The notes under the pieces were generated by a model. It did no database searches. It was not told the DNA's origin and saw only the letters and a program-made list of their open reading frames with translations. From NCBI RefSeq assembly GCF_013009345.1, contig NZ_JABELE010000017.1, positions 10,779-74,778 of the forward strand: 64,000 nt of DNA, in the 5' to 3' direction. Shown in pieces: positions 1 to 8,384 of this stretch. The translations under genes were made by a program, and so were the position numbers. Positions within the stretch are counted from its first letter, which is position 1; each line of letters starts with the position of its first letter. Origin of the DNA: Acinetobacter geminorum (GTDB lineage Bacteria; Pseudomonadota; Gammaproteobacteria; Pseudomonadales; Moraxellaceae).

Positions 1-196
1 TCAGGTTGTTACGAGTGTGTCTCGATTTAATGAAGGCGTAGAGTTTCAATATATCACTATCCCGACAAGAATTGTTCAGGATCCTTTATCTGGAATTGAA
101 GACAAATCTGTGAGTACAGGTGGTGGAGGTAGTGTTGGTGGAGCCTTTATTTTAAGTTTATTCGGTTTAATTGCTTTACGCCGTTTCAAGCCATAA
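1..196 (+). CDS. GlyGly-CTERM protein, C-terminal end only
   Basis: The window opens inside a reading frame that stops with TAA at 194-196; about 64 residues are visible. The tail has the tripartite GlyGly-CTERM layout: a glycine-rich stretch (GGGGSVGG), a hydrophobic segment (AFILSLFGLIAL) and a basic end (RRFKP). In this class the tail is known to be processed by rhombosortase, a rhomboid-type protease, usually on proteins exported by type II secretion. It lies 14 bp before another protein with the same tail, so the two are probably tandem paralogs in one transcript. The N-terminal domains are outside the window, so its function cannot be read. Confidence 0.8.
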   Translation, partial: QVVTSVSRFNEGVEFQYITIPTRIVQDPLSGIEDKSVSTGGGGSVGGAFILSLFGLIALRRFKP

Positions 197-210
197 TCAG
201 GGATGAGACT

Positions 211-2628
211 ATGAAAAATTATAAAAAGGCATTATTAGCATTAGCTGTGCTTGCAAATATGCCACTTTTTGCTGACACCACAAATAAAAGAATTGAGGTT
301 ACAACTTTTGCTGATGAAGATGGTGAAAATACGAACGCATGTTCATTAAGAGAAGCCATTAAAGTCGCAGAAACTCGTAAATCCGCTTATGGATGTACTG
401 TATTTAGCCTTGATACTGATCAGGTAATTCAGTTAAAAGCTGGAACTTATACTTTAAATAAAGAATTGGTGCCCAATGCTAATATTTCTATTTATGGCTA
501 TGGTGAACGTGAAGAGGATAAAATCTGGTCAGAAAAAAATGTTTTAACAAATGACTATCCTGCTCTACCAGAACTTAAAACACGTATTAATGCTGCGGGT
601 AAGTCGCGTATATTTAACACAGCAGAAAATCAAAAAGCATTATTTTTGCAAAATATTATTTTAGAAAATGGTATAGCTTTAAATCAAGGTGGAGCTATTT
701 ATGCGGGTGGTAATGTTACATTATTAAATTCTCAAATTTTAAACTCTCAAGCTCCAAAAGGTGGAGCTGTTTTTCTTGGTGGTAGTGGAGTAAATTTATC
801 AATAACGCATTCCCTCTTGCAAGGCAATCAAGCAAGTACTGGTAGCGTGTTAGCTATGAGTTGTAAAAATGGTACTGAGTATGCTAAACGAGAGGTTACT
901 CTTACATCCTCAAGTATTATCAAGAATGGTTCAAGCAATTCTGCGAGTACATTTGAATTTTGTGGCGAGCCGAAAGCTACTTTTACAATTAATACAATTG
1001 CTCAAAATATTGCCAGCACTGTAAATGGGGTTATTTTAAAATTTACAGGAGATGCGATTCCTGGTAATACAACAAATCCATCAACTATTTTAAGTGGTGG
1101 AAGTAGTTTAAAACTACAAAATAATACTATTGTTGAAAATAACGCAAATACAACTTTCCTATATGATAGTTTAGGTGGGAAAGAGTTAAATTTTAATATA
1201 ATTGGATACAATCCAGTTGGTTATGCTTGTCGATATTTAGCAGGTTCAGCAGCAGATTTAAAAAACACGGGTCTTAGATTATCTTTTAATGCACTCAATT
1301 TAAGTAATAATACTGATAAATGTGATTTACCAACAGAGGTACTTTCGTCAGCTAATAAGACAATTGATATTTCAGGTGTTCCATTTAACTCTTTACTTGA
1401 GCGCCATGAAAAAGCTACAGCAGTAACTGGTTTTTTACCACTTTATTTTCCATTGGTAGCTACTGGAAAAGAAGATTTAATAGATGTAGACCCTGAGGGT
1501 AAAGCTATATGCGCTGATATAGATCAACGTGGTTTAGCTCGACTCCCAACTAATAAACTATATTATCAGCCCGATAACATTGCTCGTAATAGCTGTGATA
1601 TAGGTTCAGTAGAGGTAATGAAGTTAACTGCTGGTGATTTAAGAGGTTTAGGTAATACATCTCTTACCGCTTTACTTGAGGGATATCAAACCCAATATGA
1701 TACTGTAGAAAAAAATCTCACTAATCCACTTTATTCATATTTGTGGAATGTCTTAAAAATAGATTTGGCAAATTATAAAAATCTTCTTGATCAAACTAAG
1801 GCCAATGCAAAATATCGAGCGATCTATATTGATTTGAAGGCAAATGGTTTGCCTTTGCCAAATGAAGATAGTAGTCATCTTCTAAAGTTTTTTAATAGTA
1901 CGGACTATAATATTAATCTTGAATCTGTTGGAACAGGATTGATAGACGACAAAGTTACAAGCACGAAAAAAGACGATAAACTTTTTTGTGAATGGAATAG
2001 TGCTTTACAACAAATTATATTCTATCGGTCGGATGATATTACTACCCAAGCTGGTGATTACAATTATTGTAAATATACGGTTAGTAGTAAAGATGGTTCT
2101 ATTCAATCATCTGGTCTTTTAGAAGCACGATTTGATAATGTTGCACCTGTAGCAAGTGATAGTAAAGTTGTATTTCAGTATTTAGCAAATGAAATCATTC
2201 CATTAAACTTACTTAAATATGCAAATGATGATGGAGATGGTCCAGCTAATACACTTATTACAAAGCCTAATAAACCCCAGTTTGCAGACTTGCCTATCTA
2301 TTTGCCAAGTAAAAGCTCAAAAGATGGAATTTTTACGGTCGTGAAGGCAGACAGAGAAGGCCCTTGCCCAGGTGAAGATAAGGATAATACTTGTTATGGT
2401 GGTAATATTTATATTCAAGCTAAAAATAGTTTTAATAACTTCAATGATACATTAACTTATTACGTATATGATGCTGATAATAAAATTTCAAATGCTGGTA
2501 CTATCAGTTTAGTGAGTAGTAATACTACTGCTGGAGGTGGTAATAGTGGAGGCGGCGGTGGTAGCTTAGGAATTTTGTCTTTAGCATCCTTACTTGGTTT
2601 AGCAGCTTATAGACGCTACCGTAAATAA
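211..2628 (+). CDS. CSLREA-domain, GlyGly-CTERM surface/secreted protein
   Basis: An 805-residue exported protein of unknown activity. Residues 1-21 look like a signal peptide (KK, hydrophobic core, cleavage near A21). The CSLREA motif that names the family is at residues 44-49. Residues about 155-200 are rich in Gly/Asn turns (QGGAIYAGG, KGGAVFLGG), suggesting a right-handed beta-helix as in pectate-lyase-like folds. The last 31 residues form a GlyGly-CTERM signal: Gly/Ser-rich linker, hydrophobic helix, then RRYRK. The start is supported by GGGATGAG 8 bases upstream. It follows a protein with the same tail at 14 bp. Family knowledge suggests rhombosortase cleavage and surface display or release; the substrate is unknown. 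Confidence 0.85.
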   Translation: MKNYKKALLALAVLANMPLFADTTNKRIEVTTFADEDGENTNACSLREAIKVAETRKSAYGCTVFSLDTDQVIQLKAGTYTLNKELVPNANISIYGYGEREEDKIWSEKNVLTNDYPALPELKTRINAAGKSRIFNTAENQKALFLQNIILENGIALNQGGAIYAGGNVTLLNSQILNSQAPKGGAVFLGGSGVNLSITHSLLQGNQASTGSVLAMSCKNGTEYAKREVTLTSSSIIKNGSSNSASTFEFCGEPKATFTINTIAQNIASTVNGVILKFTGDAIPGNTTNPSTILSGGSSLKLQNNTIVENNANTTFLYDSLGGKELNFNIIGYNPVGYACRYLAGSAADLKNTGLRLSFNALNLSNNTDKCDLPTEVLSSANKTIDISGVPFNSLLERHEKATAVTGFLPLYFPLVATGKEDLIDVDPEGKAICADIDQRGLARLPTNKLYYQPDNIARNSCDIGSVEVMKLTAGDLRGLGNTSLTALLEGYQTQYDTVEKNLTNPLYSYLWNVLKIDLANYKNLLDQTKANAKYRAIYIDLKANGLPLPNEDSSHLLKFFNSTDYNINLESVGTGLIDDKVTSTKKDDKLFCEWNSALQQIIFYRSDDITTQAGDYNYCKYTVSSKDGSIQSSGLLEARFDNVAPVASDSKVVFQYLANEIIPLNLLKYANDDGDGPANTLITKPNKPQFADLPIYLPSKSSKDGIFTVVKADREGPCPGEDKDNTCYGGNIYIQAKNSFNNFNDTLTYYVYDADNKISNAGTISLVSSNTTAGGGNSGGGGGSLGILSLASLLGLAAYRRYRK

Positions 2629-2640
2629 ACATAAAGAATA

Positions 2641-2668
2641 AAAAAGGCCTCCAATTGGAGGCTTTTTT
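2641..2668 (+). terminator. rho-independent terminator after the CSLREA gene
   Basis: GCCTCCAATTGGAGGC is a perfect palindrome flanked by five A on the left and six T on the right. It sits 13 bp after the stop codon and could also serve the minus-strand genes that end at 2732. Confidence 0.85.
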
Positions 2669-2731
2669 ATAAGAAATGAAATCAAAATAATTGAGCGATT
2701 AGTGTCTTATTTTTGCTAGCTAAATAACAAA

Positions 2732-3121
2732 TTAGTGTTCCAAATACTTATTCATGTATTCTTCACGAATTGCTGTTCTTTCTTCACCATTCGCTTTAAG
2801 CATCCGCTGACGTAAGTCTTTTCGCTCTTGCGTACTCATTTTTTGCCATGCTTCACGCATTTTTTGTTTTTCAGCTTCAGGTAGTTGAATAAACCAGTCC
2901 ATACGTTGCTGTAAGTTCGTGCTTTGATTCGCTGGTAGCTCTTTTAAACTCTGGTAACGCTTAATGACTGCACGTTGCTCTTCTTCGGAAAGGGCATCCC
3001 ATGTGTCATCGACTTGTGCATTGGCATCTTTAGAAAAAATCCAAAAGCGTTCAAAACCTGCAAAACTTGTCTGCAAGAAACTTAATGAACACAGGATAAG
3101 CGCTAATTTTTTAGCTGCCAT
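2732..3121 (-). CDS. DUF3106-like periplasmic protein
   Basis: A 129-residue exported protein, role unknown. After a signal peptide (MAAKKLALILCSLSFLQTSFA) the mature part is helical and highly charged, with repeated segments such as LSEEEQRAVIKRYQSL, LPEAEKQKMREAW and MSTQERKDLRQRM, the pattern of DUF3106 proteins. A GTG start 18 bases upstream is possible, but the ATG at 3121 has GAGGATAAAG before it and a complete signal peptide. That ATG overlaps the preceding gene by 11 bp, so translation is probably coupled. Context (sigma factor, membrane protein, this) suggests an envelope sensor or effector of the sigma system; that is inference. Confidence 0.75.
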   Translation of the reverse strand: MAAKKLALILCSLSFLQTSFAGFERFWIFSKDANAQVDDTWDALSEEEQRAVIKRYQSLKELPANQSTNLQQRMDWFIQLPEAEKQKMREAWQKMSTQERKDLRQRMLKANGEERTAIREEYMNKYLEH

Positions 3122-3431
3122 GTTGTACTTTATCCTCACCCAACACCATTAACATCTCTAAATCTTCCACCATTTGTGGAGATAATTTAGGATTTACGAT
3201 CACTTGATTTTGTGGCTTATCCACAATCTCGACTGAGTTAGGCAGAATTACAAAACCTGTAATTGCTGCGGCAAGTGCGAAACCAGTCATTTTCCAGACA
3301 CTATAATAAGAGGCTGGTTTTTGTTGAATATGGTCAAGCACATGATTCATGACCACTGTTTTATTTTTATGGTGATCTGCCAAACTATCAAGTTTGGATG
3401 TCACCTTTTTAGTGAAATCATCATGATTCAT
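3111..3431 (-). CDS. single-pass membrane protein, candidate anti-sigma factor
   Basis: 106 residues: a hydrophilic N-terminal part (about 1-44), one transmembrane helix (about 46-64, WKMTGFALAAAITGFVILP) and a short C-terminal part that would lie in the periplasm. It overlaps the upstream sigma-factor gene by 11 bp and has a strong GGAGG before its ATG. It overlaps the downstream DUF3106 gene by another 11 bp. This is the usual genetic layout and topology of a membrane anti-sigma factor, but no zinc-binding HxxxCxxC motif is present, so the role rests on context alone. Confidence 0.6.
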   Translation of the reverse strand: MNHDDFTKKVTSKLDSLADHHKNKTVVMNHVLDHIQQKPASYYSVWKMTGFALAAAITGFVILPNSVEIVDKPQNQVIVNPKLSPQMVEDLEMLMVLGEDKVQHGS

Positions 3432-4056
3432 CAGAACCTCCCAAGGGATTTAAATGTGCCAAGTATTCTCTAAGTCCCTGAATTGCTCGGTGATAATGGG
3501 TTTTCACACTACCTTCGGTACAGTTCATGATCTGAGCTGTTGTATGGGTGTCAAACCCTTCCCACGCACGTAACATAAATGCCTGTTGTTGACGAACAGG
3601 TAGTTTTTCAATCGCTTCCCGAATTTCCTCTATGGTTACCGCTTGATCGAGAAAATCTGCAGGATTAATGGCTTTTTCATCAACTACATCGATAACTTCG
3701 TCGTCGTCATTATCCAGACTAACTTTTTTGAAGAATGAAAATGGGTTTGCTCTACGAGATTCTTTGCGGCGCCAATCCTGAAGTTTGTTATTCAAAATAG
3801 TGTAAAACAGGGGATACCATTCTTCAGTACTTTTATCGGCGTAAGATTTGTGTAAAGCAATAAATGCTTCTTGAACCAAATCCATCGCAATACCTTGTTG
3901 ACCTTGGGTAGCACTCTCCATCATTACCAAAGCACGACCAGTAACATCTTGCATGAAAACTTTCAGGCGTTGCTCAGCCGTGCTGGCATGAGCACTAGAT
4001 GTTTCCGATCGAGACTTTTTCGGTGCTAAATCCATGGAGATGGAAAATCCTGTCAT
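3421..4056 (-). CDS. ECF-type RNA polymerase sigma factor
   Basis: A 211-residue sigma-70-family protein lacking region 1 and most of region 3. Region 2 is visible as LVQEAFIALHKSYADK followed by the promoter-melting stretch ending in LQDWRRKESR. Region 4 carries LPVRQQQAFMLRAWEG and the helix-turn-helix ending GSVKTHYHRAIQGLREYL. An acidic linker (NDDDEVIDVVDEKA) joins them. A TTG start 24 bases further upstream is possible, but the ATG at 4056 is better placed after AAGGTGGG. It leads the coupled trio with the membrane protein and DUF3106 protein. It should direct RNA polymerase to a stress or envelope regulon; the regulon is not readable here. Confidence 0.85.
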   Translation of the reverse strand: MTGFSISMDLAPKKSRSETSSAHASTAEQRLKVFMQDVTGRALVMMESATQGQQGIAMDLVQEAFIALHKSYADKSTEEWYPLFYTILNNKLQDWRRKESRRANPFSFFKKVSLDNDDDEVIDVVDEKAINPADFLDQAVTIEEIREAIEKLPVRQQQAFMLRAWEGFDTHTTAQIMNCTEGSVKTHYHRAIQGLREYLAHLNPLGGSDES

Positions 4057-4194
4057 TGGACATACCCACCTTATCTTCAATATATCTCTTATATAACGTT
4101 GAAAAGAGGTGGGAGGTTGACAACAATCGGTTATTTTTTACTAGTGTAATTGATTTTTTTCACAAATATGTGCGATGTAAAATAAATTAACGTT

Positions 4195-4971
4195 TTATTG
4201 GCGCTGGCGGACCATCTCAAAAAAACAAATAGATCCTGCAATTGCCACGTTTAATGACTCTTGTCCACCCGGTTGAGGAATAGTCACTGATTGTGCGTGA
4301 TCTAATGCATAATCACTAGCACCTTGTCCTTCATTTCCTAAAATCCACACACACGGTTTAGAAAGGTCTTTTGAATAAAGACTGGTTGAGCGATGAGAGC
4401 TAGTAACAAAAACCGGGATTTGAAATTTCGGAAGGATATCTGTCAGCTGGAAGTTTTCAAAACAATGTAAGCTAAAATGAGCGCCCATACCTGCTCTTAA
4501 AACTCGTGGAGACCAAAGTGAGGCAGAGCCTTGTGTGCAAATAATTTGTTTAATATTTGCTGCTGCTGCTGAACGTAGCAGCGTACCTACGTTACCTGGA
4601 TCCTGAATATTTTCAAGAATTAAGGTATCTACTTTATAGTCGATGGTTGAGGCAGTTTTAGGTAGATCAATAATCGCTAAACAAGGTAAGCTTGTGCCTA
4701 ATGTGCTTAAATCTCTATATAAAACTTCGCTAATAACAAAGATATGGCCTCGATGTAGCTCTGTTATTTTCTTTAAATCTTCGTGTTCTAATGCTTGTTC
4801 TGTAGTAAATAAAGAAAAAATCTTTTTTTGCTGTTGCAACCAAGCCAAGCAAAGATGCGTACCTTCAAGAACTGTTTGTTGGTGCTTTTTTCGGGCGTTA
4901 CTGAGTTCGATTAATCCACGCAAATGTTTGATTTTTGCATTGTCTTTTGATTCTAAAAAAATAACCGCCAT
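4195..4971 (-). CDS. SpoU/TrmH-family RNA 2'-O-methyltransferase
   Basis: 258 residues, a knotted SPOUT methyltransferase using S-adenosylmethionine. The N-terminal part (about 1-100) resembles the SpoU substrate-binding domain. The catalytic domain shows the three family motifs: motif 1 ENIQDPGNVGTLLRSA with the catalytic Arg, motif 2 WILGNEGQG, and motif 3 ESLNVAIAGSI. Known members methylate ribose in 23S rRNA or tRNA; the sequence does not tell which. It lies downstream of fbp on the same strand, behind a terminator, so it is likely transcribed separately or by read-through. No strong ribosome binding site is visible. Confidence 0.85.
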   Translation of the reverse strand: MAVIFLESKDNAKIKHLRGLIELSNARKKHQQTVLEGTHLCLAWLQQQKKIFSLFTTEQALEHEDLKKITELHRGHIFVISEVLYRDLSTLGTSLPCLAIIDLPKTASTIDYKVDTLILENIQDPGNVGTLLRSAAAANIKQIICTQGSASLWSPRVLRAGMGAHFSLHCFENFQLTDILPKFQIPVFVTSSHRSTSLYSKDLSKPCVWILGNEGQGASDYALDHAQSVTIPQPGGQESLNVAIAGSICFFEMVRQRQ

Positions 4972-4986
4972 AAGAAAATATCCAAC

Positions 4987-5014
4987 AAAAGGGCACCATC
5001 ATACTATGATGCCC
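4987..5014 (-). terminator. terminator after fbp
   Basis: On the minus strand GGGCATCATA pairs with TATGATGGTGCCC, leaving a small bulge, and is followed by TTTTG. It begins 17 bp after the fbp stop codon. Confidence 0.65.
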
Positions 5015-5030
5015 TAAGTAATTAAAATTA

Positions 5031-6002
5031 TTAGTGGTAGCTTGTTACGCGTTCAACTTCATTTTTAGAACCAATGATTACAGGAACACGTTGGTGAAGC
5101 TCGGTTGGTTCAATGTCTAAAATACGAACACGACCTGTAGTTGAAGCACCACCAGCTTGTTCAATGAGCATACTCATTGGGTTTGCTTCATACATTAAAC
5201 GTAAACGACCTGCTTTTTTCGGATCTTTTAAGTCATATGGGTAAAGGAAAATACCACTACGACATAAAATACGGTGAATATCACCCACCATACATGCTAC
5301 CCAGCGCATATTAAAATCTTTTTCACGAACAGATGTCTTGCCTGCGAGTAATTCATTAATATATTGTTTTACGGGTTGTTCCCAATGACGCTGGTTGGAT
5401 GCGTTAATAGCGAATTCTTGAGTGTCTGCTGGAACTTGTACATTCTCATTAGTAAGCAAGAAGGTTTGAGTTTCTGGATCTAAAGTAAAGAATGCTACGC
5501 CATTTCCTACAGTCAACGCCATCATAGTTGATGGGCCATAAAGTACATAACCAGCAGCAACTTGCTGTGTACCCGCTTGCATGAAATCGTTTGCTTGTGT
5601 TACTGCATTTTTTGCAGGCAAAATAGAGAAAATCGTGCCTACACACATATTGATATCAATATTACTTGAGCCGTCTAATGGGTCAAATAAAACGAGGTAT
5701 TTACCATTTTCTTGTGCAGGTGTGAACTCATCAAGTTCTTCCGAAGCAAGACCACCTACGTGTGGGTGTACTTTTAAAGCATCAATTAAGTAGTCATTAG
5801 AAATCACATCAAGTTTTTTCTGTGTTTCACCCTGAACATTTTCATTACCAGCACTACCTAAAATACCAGCCAGAGCACCTTTTTGTAATGCTTGGTCGAT
5901 TGTTTTACAGGTCGTGGCAATAGTATCGATGACTTGAGCCAACTCAGGTGTTAGATTCCCTTTTTGTTGTTGTAAAAATTGGGACAAAGTGAGGTTGGAC
6001 AT
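5031..6002 (-). CDS. fbp: class I fructose-1,6-bisphosphatase
   Basis: 323 residues, the usual length for the family. It hydrolyses fructose 1,6-bisphosphate to fructose 6-phosphate, the committed step of gluconeogenesis in the cytoplasm. The metal-binding signature FDPLDGSSNID is intact, and the C-terminal part has YPYDLKDPKKAGRLRLMYEANPM, which forms the sugar-phosphate site. The ATG follows AGGAGC at good spacing. The gene stands alone on the minus strand with a terminator directly behind it. Acinetobacter cannot use glucose by classical glycolysis, so gluconeogenic enzymes such as this and the gap gene near 61 kb are expected to be essential for growth on acids. Confidence 0.95.
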   Translation of the reverse strand: MSNLTLSQFLQQQKGNLTPELAQVIDTIATTCKTIDQALQKGALAGILGSAGNENVQGETQKKLDVISNDYLIDALKVHPHVGGLASEELDEFTPAQENGKYLVLFDPLDGSSNIDINMCVGTIFSILPAKNAVTQANDFMQAGTQQVAAGYVLYGPSTMMALTVGNGVAFFTLDPETQTFLLTNENVQVPADTQEFAINASNQRHWEQPVKQYINELLAGKTSVREKDFNMRWVACMVGDIHRILCRSGIFLYPYDLKDPKKAGRLRLMYEANPMSMLIEQAGGASTTGRVRILDIEPTELHQRVPVIIGSKNEVERVTSYH

Positions 6003-6186
6003 AAAAAACGCTCCTGTGCTTCAAGCATCAAAATGAGTCAGATAAATACGTGGCATATTCTAGATGAGAATGTCACAAAATAAAAATTATCTTACTTTAT
6101 TTGTGTTGGATTTATGCTTACAAGACCCAATTAAAATGGTATGTTGATTGCATTACAAAGGATTGTATATTTTTAGGAGAATCGAA

Positions 6187-6372
6187 ATGACAACAAAGAA
6201 GTTTGATGCGACCCCCACGGCAGGTGAACCAATCAATCTAGATGAAATTTCGAAAGAAAATGTTCAGGAAGCTTGGAAAGATTATGAAGCAAAACCTGAA
6301 TATAAAGATTTTAATAAGCATGATTTGATTGAGTCCATGCAACATCCTGAAGAAGAAAAGAAATCTTCTTAA
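6187..6372 (+). CDS. small acidic conserved protein (61 aa)
   Basis: A soluble, charged 61-residue protein without signal peptide or membrane segment. It contains LDEISKENVQEAWKDYEAKPEYKDF and ends in a Glu/Lys tail (HPEEEKKSS). An upstream ATG at 6148 exists, but the ATG at 6187 follows TTAGGAGA at optimal spacing. It has its own terminator just downstream. I believe it matches a family of small proteins found only in Acinetobacter (possibly NF038105), but that name is from memory. No function is known to me. Confidence 0.75.
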   Translation: MTTKKFDATPTAGEPINLDEISKENVQEAWKDYEAKPEYKDFNKHDLIESMQHPEEEKKSS

Positions 6373-6380
6373 GTAATAAA

Positions 6381-6412
6381 AAAACGCTCATATTATTATG
6401 AGCGTTTTTTTA
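6381..6412. terminator. bidirectional terminator between the small gene and pal
   Basis: ACGCTCATA and TATGAGCGT form a perfect 9-bp stem with loop TTAT. It is flanked by A-run and T-run, so it can stop both convergent transcripts. Confidence 0.85.
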
Positions 6413-6422
6413 TGCATATCCC

Positions 6423-6983
6423 TTATTTTAATAAAGGAGGGACTGCTTCGTAATTAATCTCAACGCGGCGATTTTCTTTCCACGCTGATTCATCATGTCC
6501 CGCATTAACAGGAGCTTCTTTACCATAACTTACAGCTTCAAGTTGCTGTGGGTTTACACCATTGGTAATTAAATAGCTTTGTACAGCTTTAGCACGACGC
6601 TCACCTAAAGCCATGTTGTATTCACGTGTACCACGTTCATCTGTATGGCCCGTTAATGCAACTTTTGAATTTGCATTTGCGATAAGGAACTGAGCATGAG
6701 CTTGAAGTGTTTGGTAGTCTTCAGTAGATAAATCGCTGCTGTCATAATCAAAGTGAACAACGCGTTTAGCCAAAGCCGCTTTATTTGCTTCAGTTACACC
6801 TTTAGATGAAGCACCTGCCAAATTTTGAGCATTTAATGCAGCATCTTCACTTAAACCAGAAGTGTTTACCGTACTTGGATTTGTACCAGTCGTGGTAGTC
6901 GCTGCAGGTTTACGGCTAGCACAGCCTGTCATTACGAGTGCTACGCTAAGAAAGGGTAGAGCTAAATATTTGATTGATTTCAT
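6423..6983 (-). CDS. pal: peptidoglycan-associated lipoprotein Pal
   Basis: 186 residues. An outer-membrane lipoprotein that binds peptidoglycan and TolB, tying the outer membrane to the wall and driving its constriction at division. The signal ends in a lipobox (VMTGC, Cys21). A Thr/Ser/Ala-rich linker follows, then an OmpA-like domain with the diaminopimelate-binding signature TGHTDERGTREYN and ERRAKAVQSYL. A TTG start 15 bases upstream is in frame, but the ATG at 6983 has GGAG at correct spacing. It closes the ybgC-tolQRAB-pal cluster, 27 bp after tolB. Confidence 0.95.
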   Translation of the reverse strand: MKSIKYLALPFLSVALVMTGCASRKPAATTTTGTNPSTVNTSGLSEDAALNAQNLAGASSKGVTEANKAALAKRVVHFDYDSSDLSTEDYQTLQAHAQFLIANANSKVALTGHTDERGTREYNMALGERRAKAVQSYLITNGVNPQQLEAVSYGKEAPVNAGHDESAWKENRRVEINYEAVPPLLK

Positions 6984-7010
6984 GATCATCTCCGTCAATG
7001 GAATTAAAAG

Positions 7011-8291
7011 TTATTTTGGTGCCCAGGCTGGTTCACGTACTTCACCTTGTTCGCTTGGTAAATTCATACGGAAACGTCCATCAGTAGACATAATAGACAA
7101 CAAGCCACGGTTGCCTTCACGAGTTGCGTAGACCACCATTTGCCCATTTGGTGAGAAACTTGGTGATTCATCTAAACTAGTTGGGGTAAGAATATTGGTG
7201 ATGCCAGTATTAATGTCTTGAATTGCAACTTTATAACTGCTGCCACTTGGGCGATGAACAAGTGCAATCTTTTTGCCATCTGCACTTAGAGTTCCACGTG
7301 CATTAAATGACCCTTTAAATGTTAAACGCTTTACTGAGCCATCAGCAAAGGTATAACGATAAATTTGGGCAGAGCCACCACGGTCAGAAGTGAAAATAAA
7401 GGATTTTCCATCTGGTGTATAACGTGCTTCGGTATCAATTGCCGAGTCATTTGTCATACGTTTGACTTGGCGAGTTGATAAATCCATTTGATAGATTTCA
7501 GGGTTGCCATTCATAGATGCTGTAAAAAGCATTGATTGGCCATCTGGTGAGAAACTTGGTGCGCCGTTTAGTCCTCTGAAACTGGTAAGAACTTCACGTG
7601 TTCCAGTTGATAAATCCTGTAAATAAATTGCTGGACGTTTAGTTTCAAAAGAAACATAAGCAATTTTTTTAGCATCCGGTGTCCATGCCGGAGAAAGAAT
7701 TGGATCACGAGACGATAAAACAGTCTTTGGTTGTTCACCATCCGTATCTGCAATTTGTAGGGTATAACGCTCGGCAGGTGTTGTAGGATTTCTTAGGACA
7801 TAAGCAATACGGCCACTAAAGTCGCCAGGAATGCCAGTAAGCGCTTGGAAAATAGCATCACTTACCATATGGCCAGCTTGACGTATGCGTGTAGCTGGTA
7901 CATTTAAAAGTTCATTTAGAATGTATTGTTGCTTTTGTACATCATAGAGTTGGTAGTGAACTTCAAAGCCTGTCGCAGTTTGTTTAATTTGACCCGTCAC
8001 TACATATGGAATACCTGCAGTTTGCCAGTCAGAAGCTTGAATCTGATTGATTGCAGCATTGGCAGGTAAGTTTTTAGATGAGCTTGTAAAGCGCCCAGAA
8101 CGGTTTAAGTCTGTTTCAACAATAGGATAGAGCCCATTGTCATTGCTAAACGGGACAATAGCAATTTTGGGGGCCTGATCTGGTGCTTTGGCAATTTCCA
8201 GATATAACTGGGCAAAAGCAGTTGTAGAGGCAATAGGGCTTAAGGCTGTGATCAGTGCTAAAGATAGCAGGTGTTTGCGGCTCGTATTCAT
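7011..8291 (-). CDS. tolB: Tol-Pal system periplasmic protein TolB
   Basis: 426 residues, normal family length. A signal peptide (LALITALSPIASTTAFA) is followed by the N-terminal alpha/beta domain (about 30-160) and then a six-bladed beta-propeller. The propeller repeats carry the TolB signature: SPAWTPDAKKIAYVSF, APSFSPDGQSMLFTAS, EARYTPDGKSFIFTSD and SPSFSPNGQMVVYATR. TolB binds Pal and is pulled off it by TolA during envelope constriction. It is separated from tolA by 93 bp that contain a perfect hairpin, unlike the tight spacing elsewhere in the cluster. Confidence 0.95.
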   Translation of the reverse strand: MNTSRKHLLSLALITALSPIASTTAFAQLYLEIAKAPDQAPKIAIVPFSNDNGLYPIVETDLNRSGRFTSSSKNLPANAAINQIQASDWQTAGIPYVVTGQIKQTATGFEVHYQLYDVQKQQYILNELLNVPATRIRQAGHMVSDAIFQALTGIPGDFSGRIAYVLRNPTTPAERYTLQIADTDGEQPKTVLSSRDPILSPAWTPDAKKIAYVSFETKRPAIYLQDLSTGTREVLTSFRGLNGAPSFSPDGQSMLFTASMNGNPEIYQMDLSTRQVKRMTNDSAIDTEARYTPDGKSFIFTSDRGGSAQIYRYTFADGSVKRLTFKGSFNARGTLSADGKKIALVHRPSGSSYKVAIQDINTGITNILTPTSLDESPSFSPNGQMVVYATREGNRGLLSIMSTDGRFRMNLPSEQGEVREPAWAPK

Positions 8292-8340
8292 AAGTTTAAA
8301 GTCATAGCAGGTATTTTTGTGACTGTTGATTTTGTAGCAT

Positions 8341-8375
8341 AGTTACATGCCTTAAACTATTTAAAGCATGTAACT
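8341..8375. other. intercistronic hairpin between tolA and tolB
   Basis: AGTTACATGC and GCATGTAACT form a perfect 10-bp stem with a 15-nt AT-rich loop. It has no T-run on the minus strand, so it is more likely an mRNA-stability or processing element, or an operator, than a terminator. Confidence 0.55.
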
Positions 8376-8384
8376 CTTTCAAAA

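Noticed and set aside
4643..5017. 124-codon frame opposite the RNA methyltransferase gene
   Set aside because: Antisense shadow of a clearly conserved enzyme; cysteine-rich but without family features or ribosome binding site.
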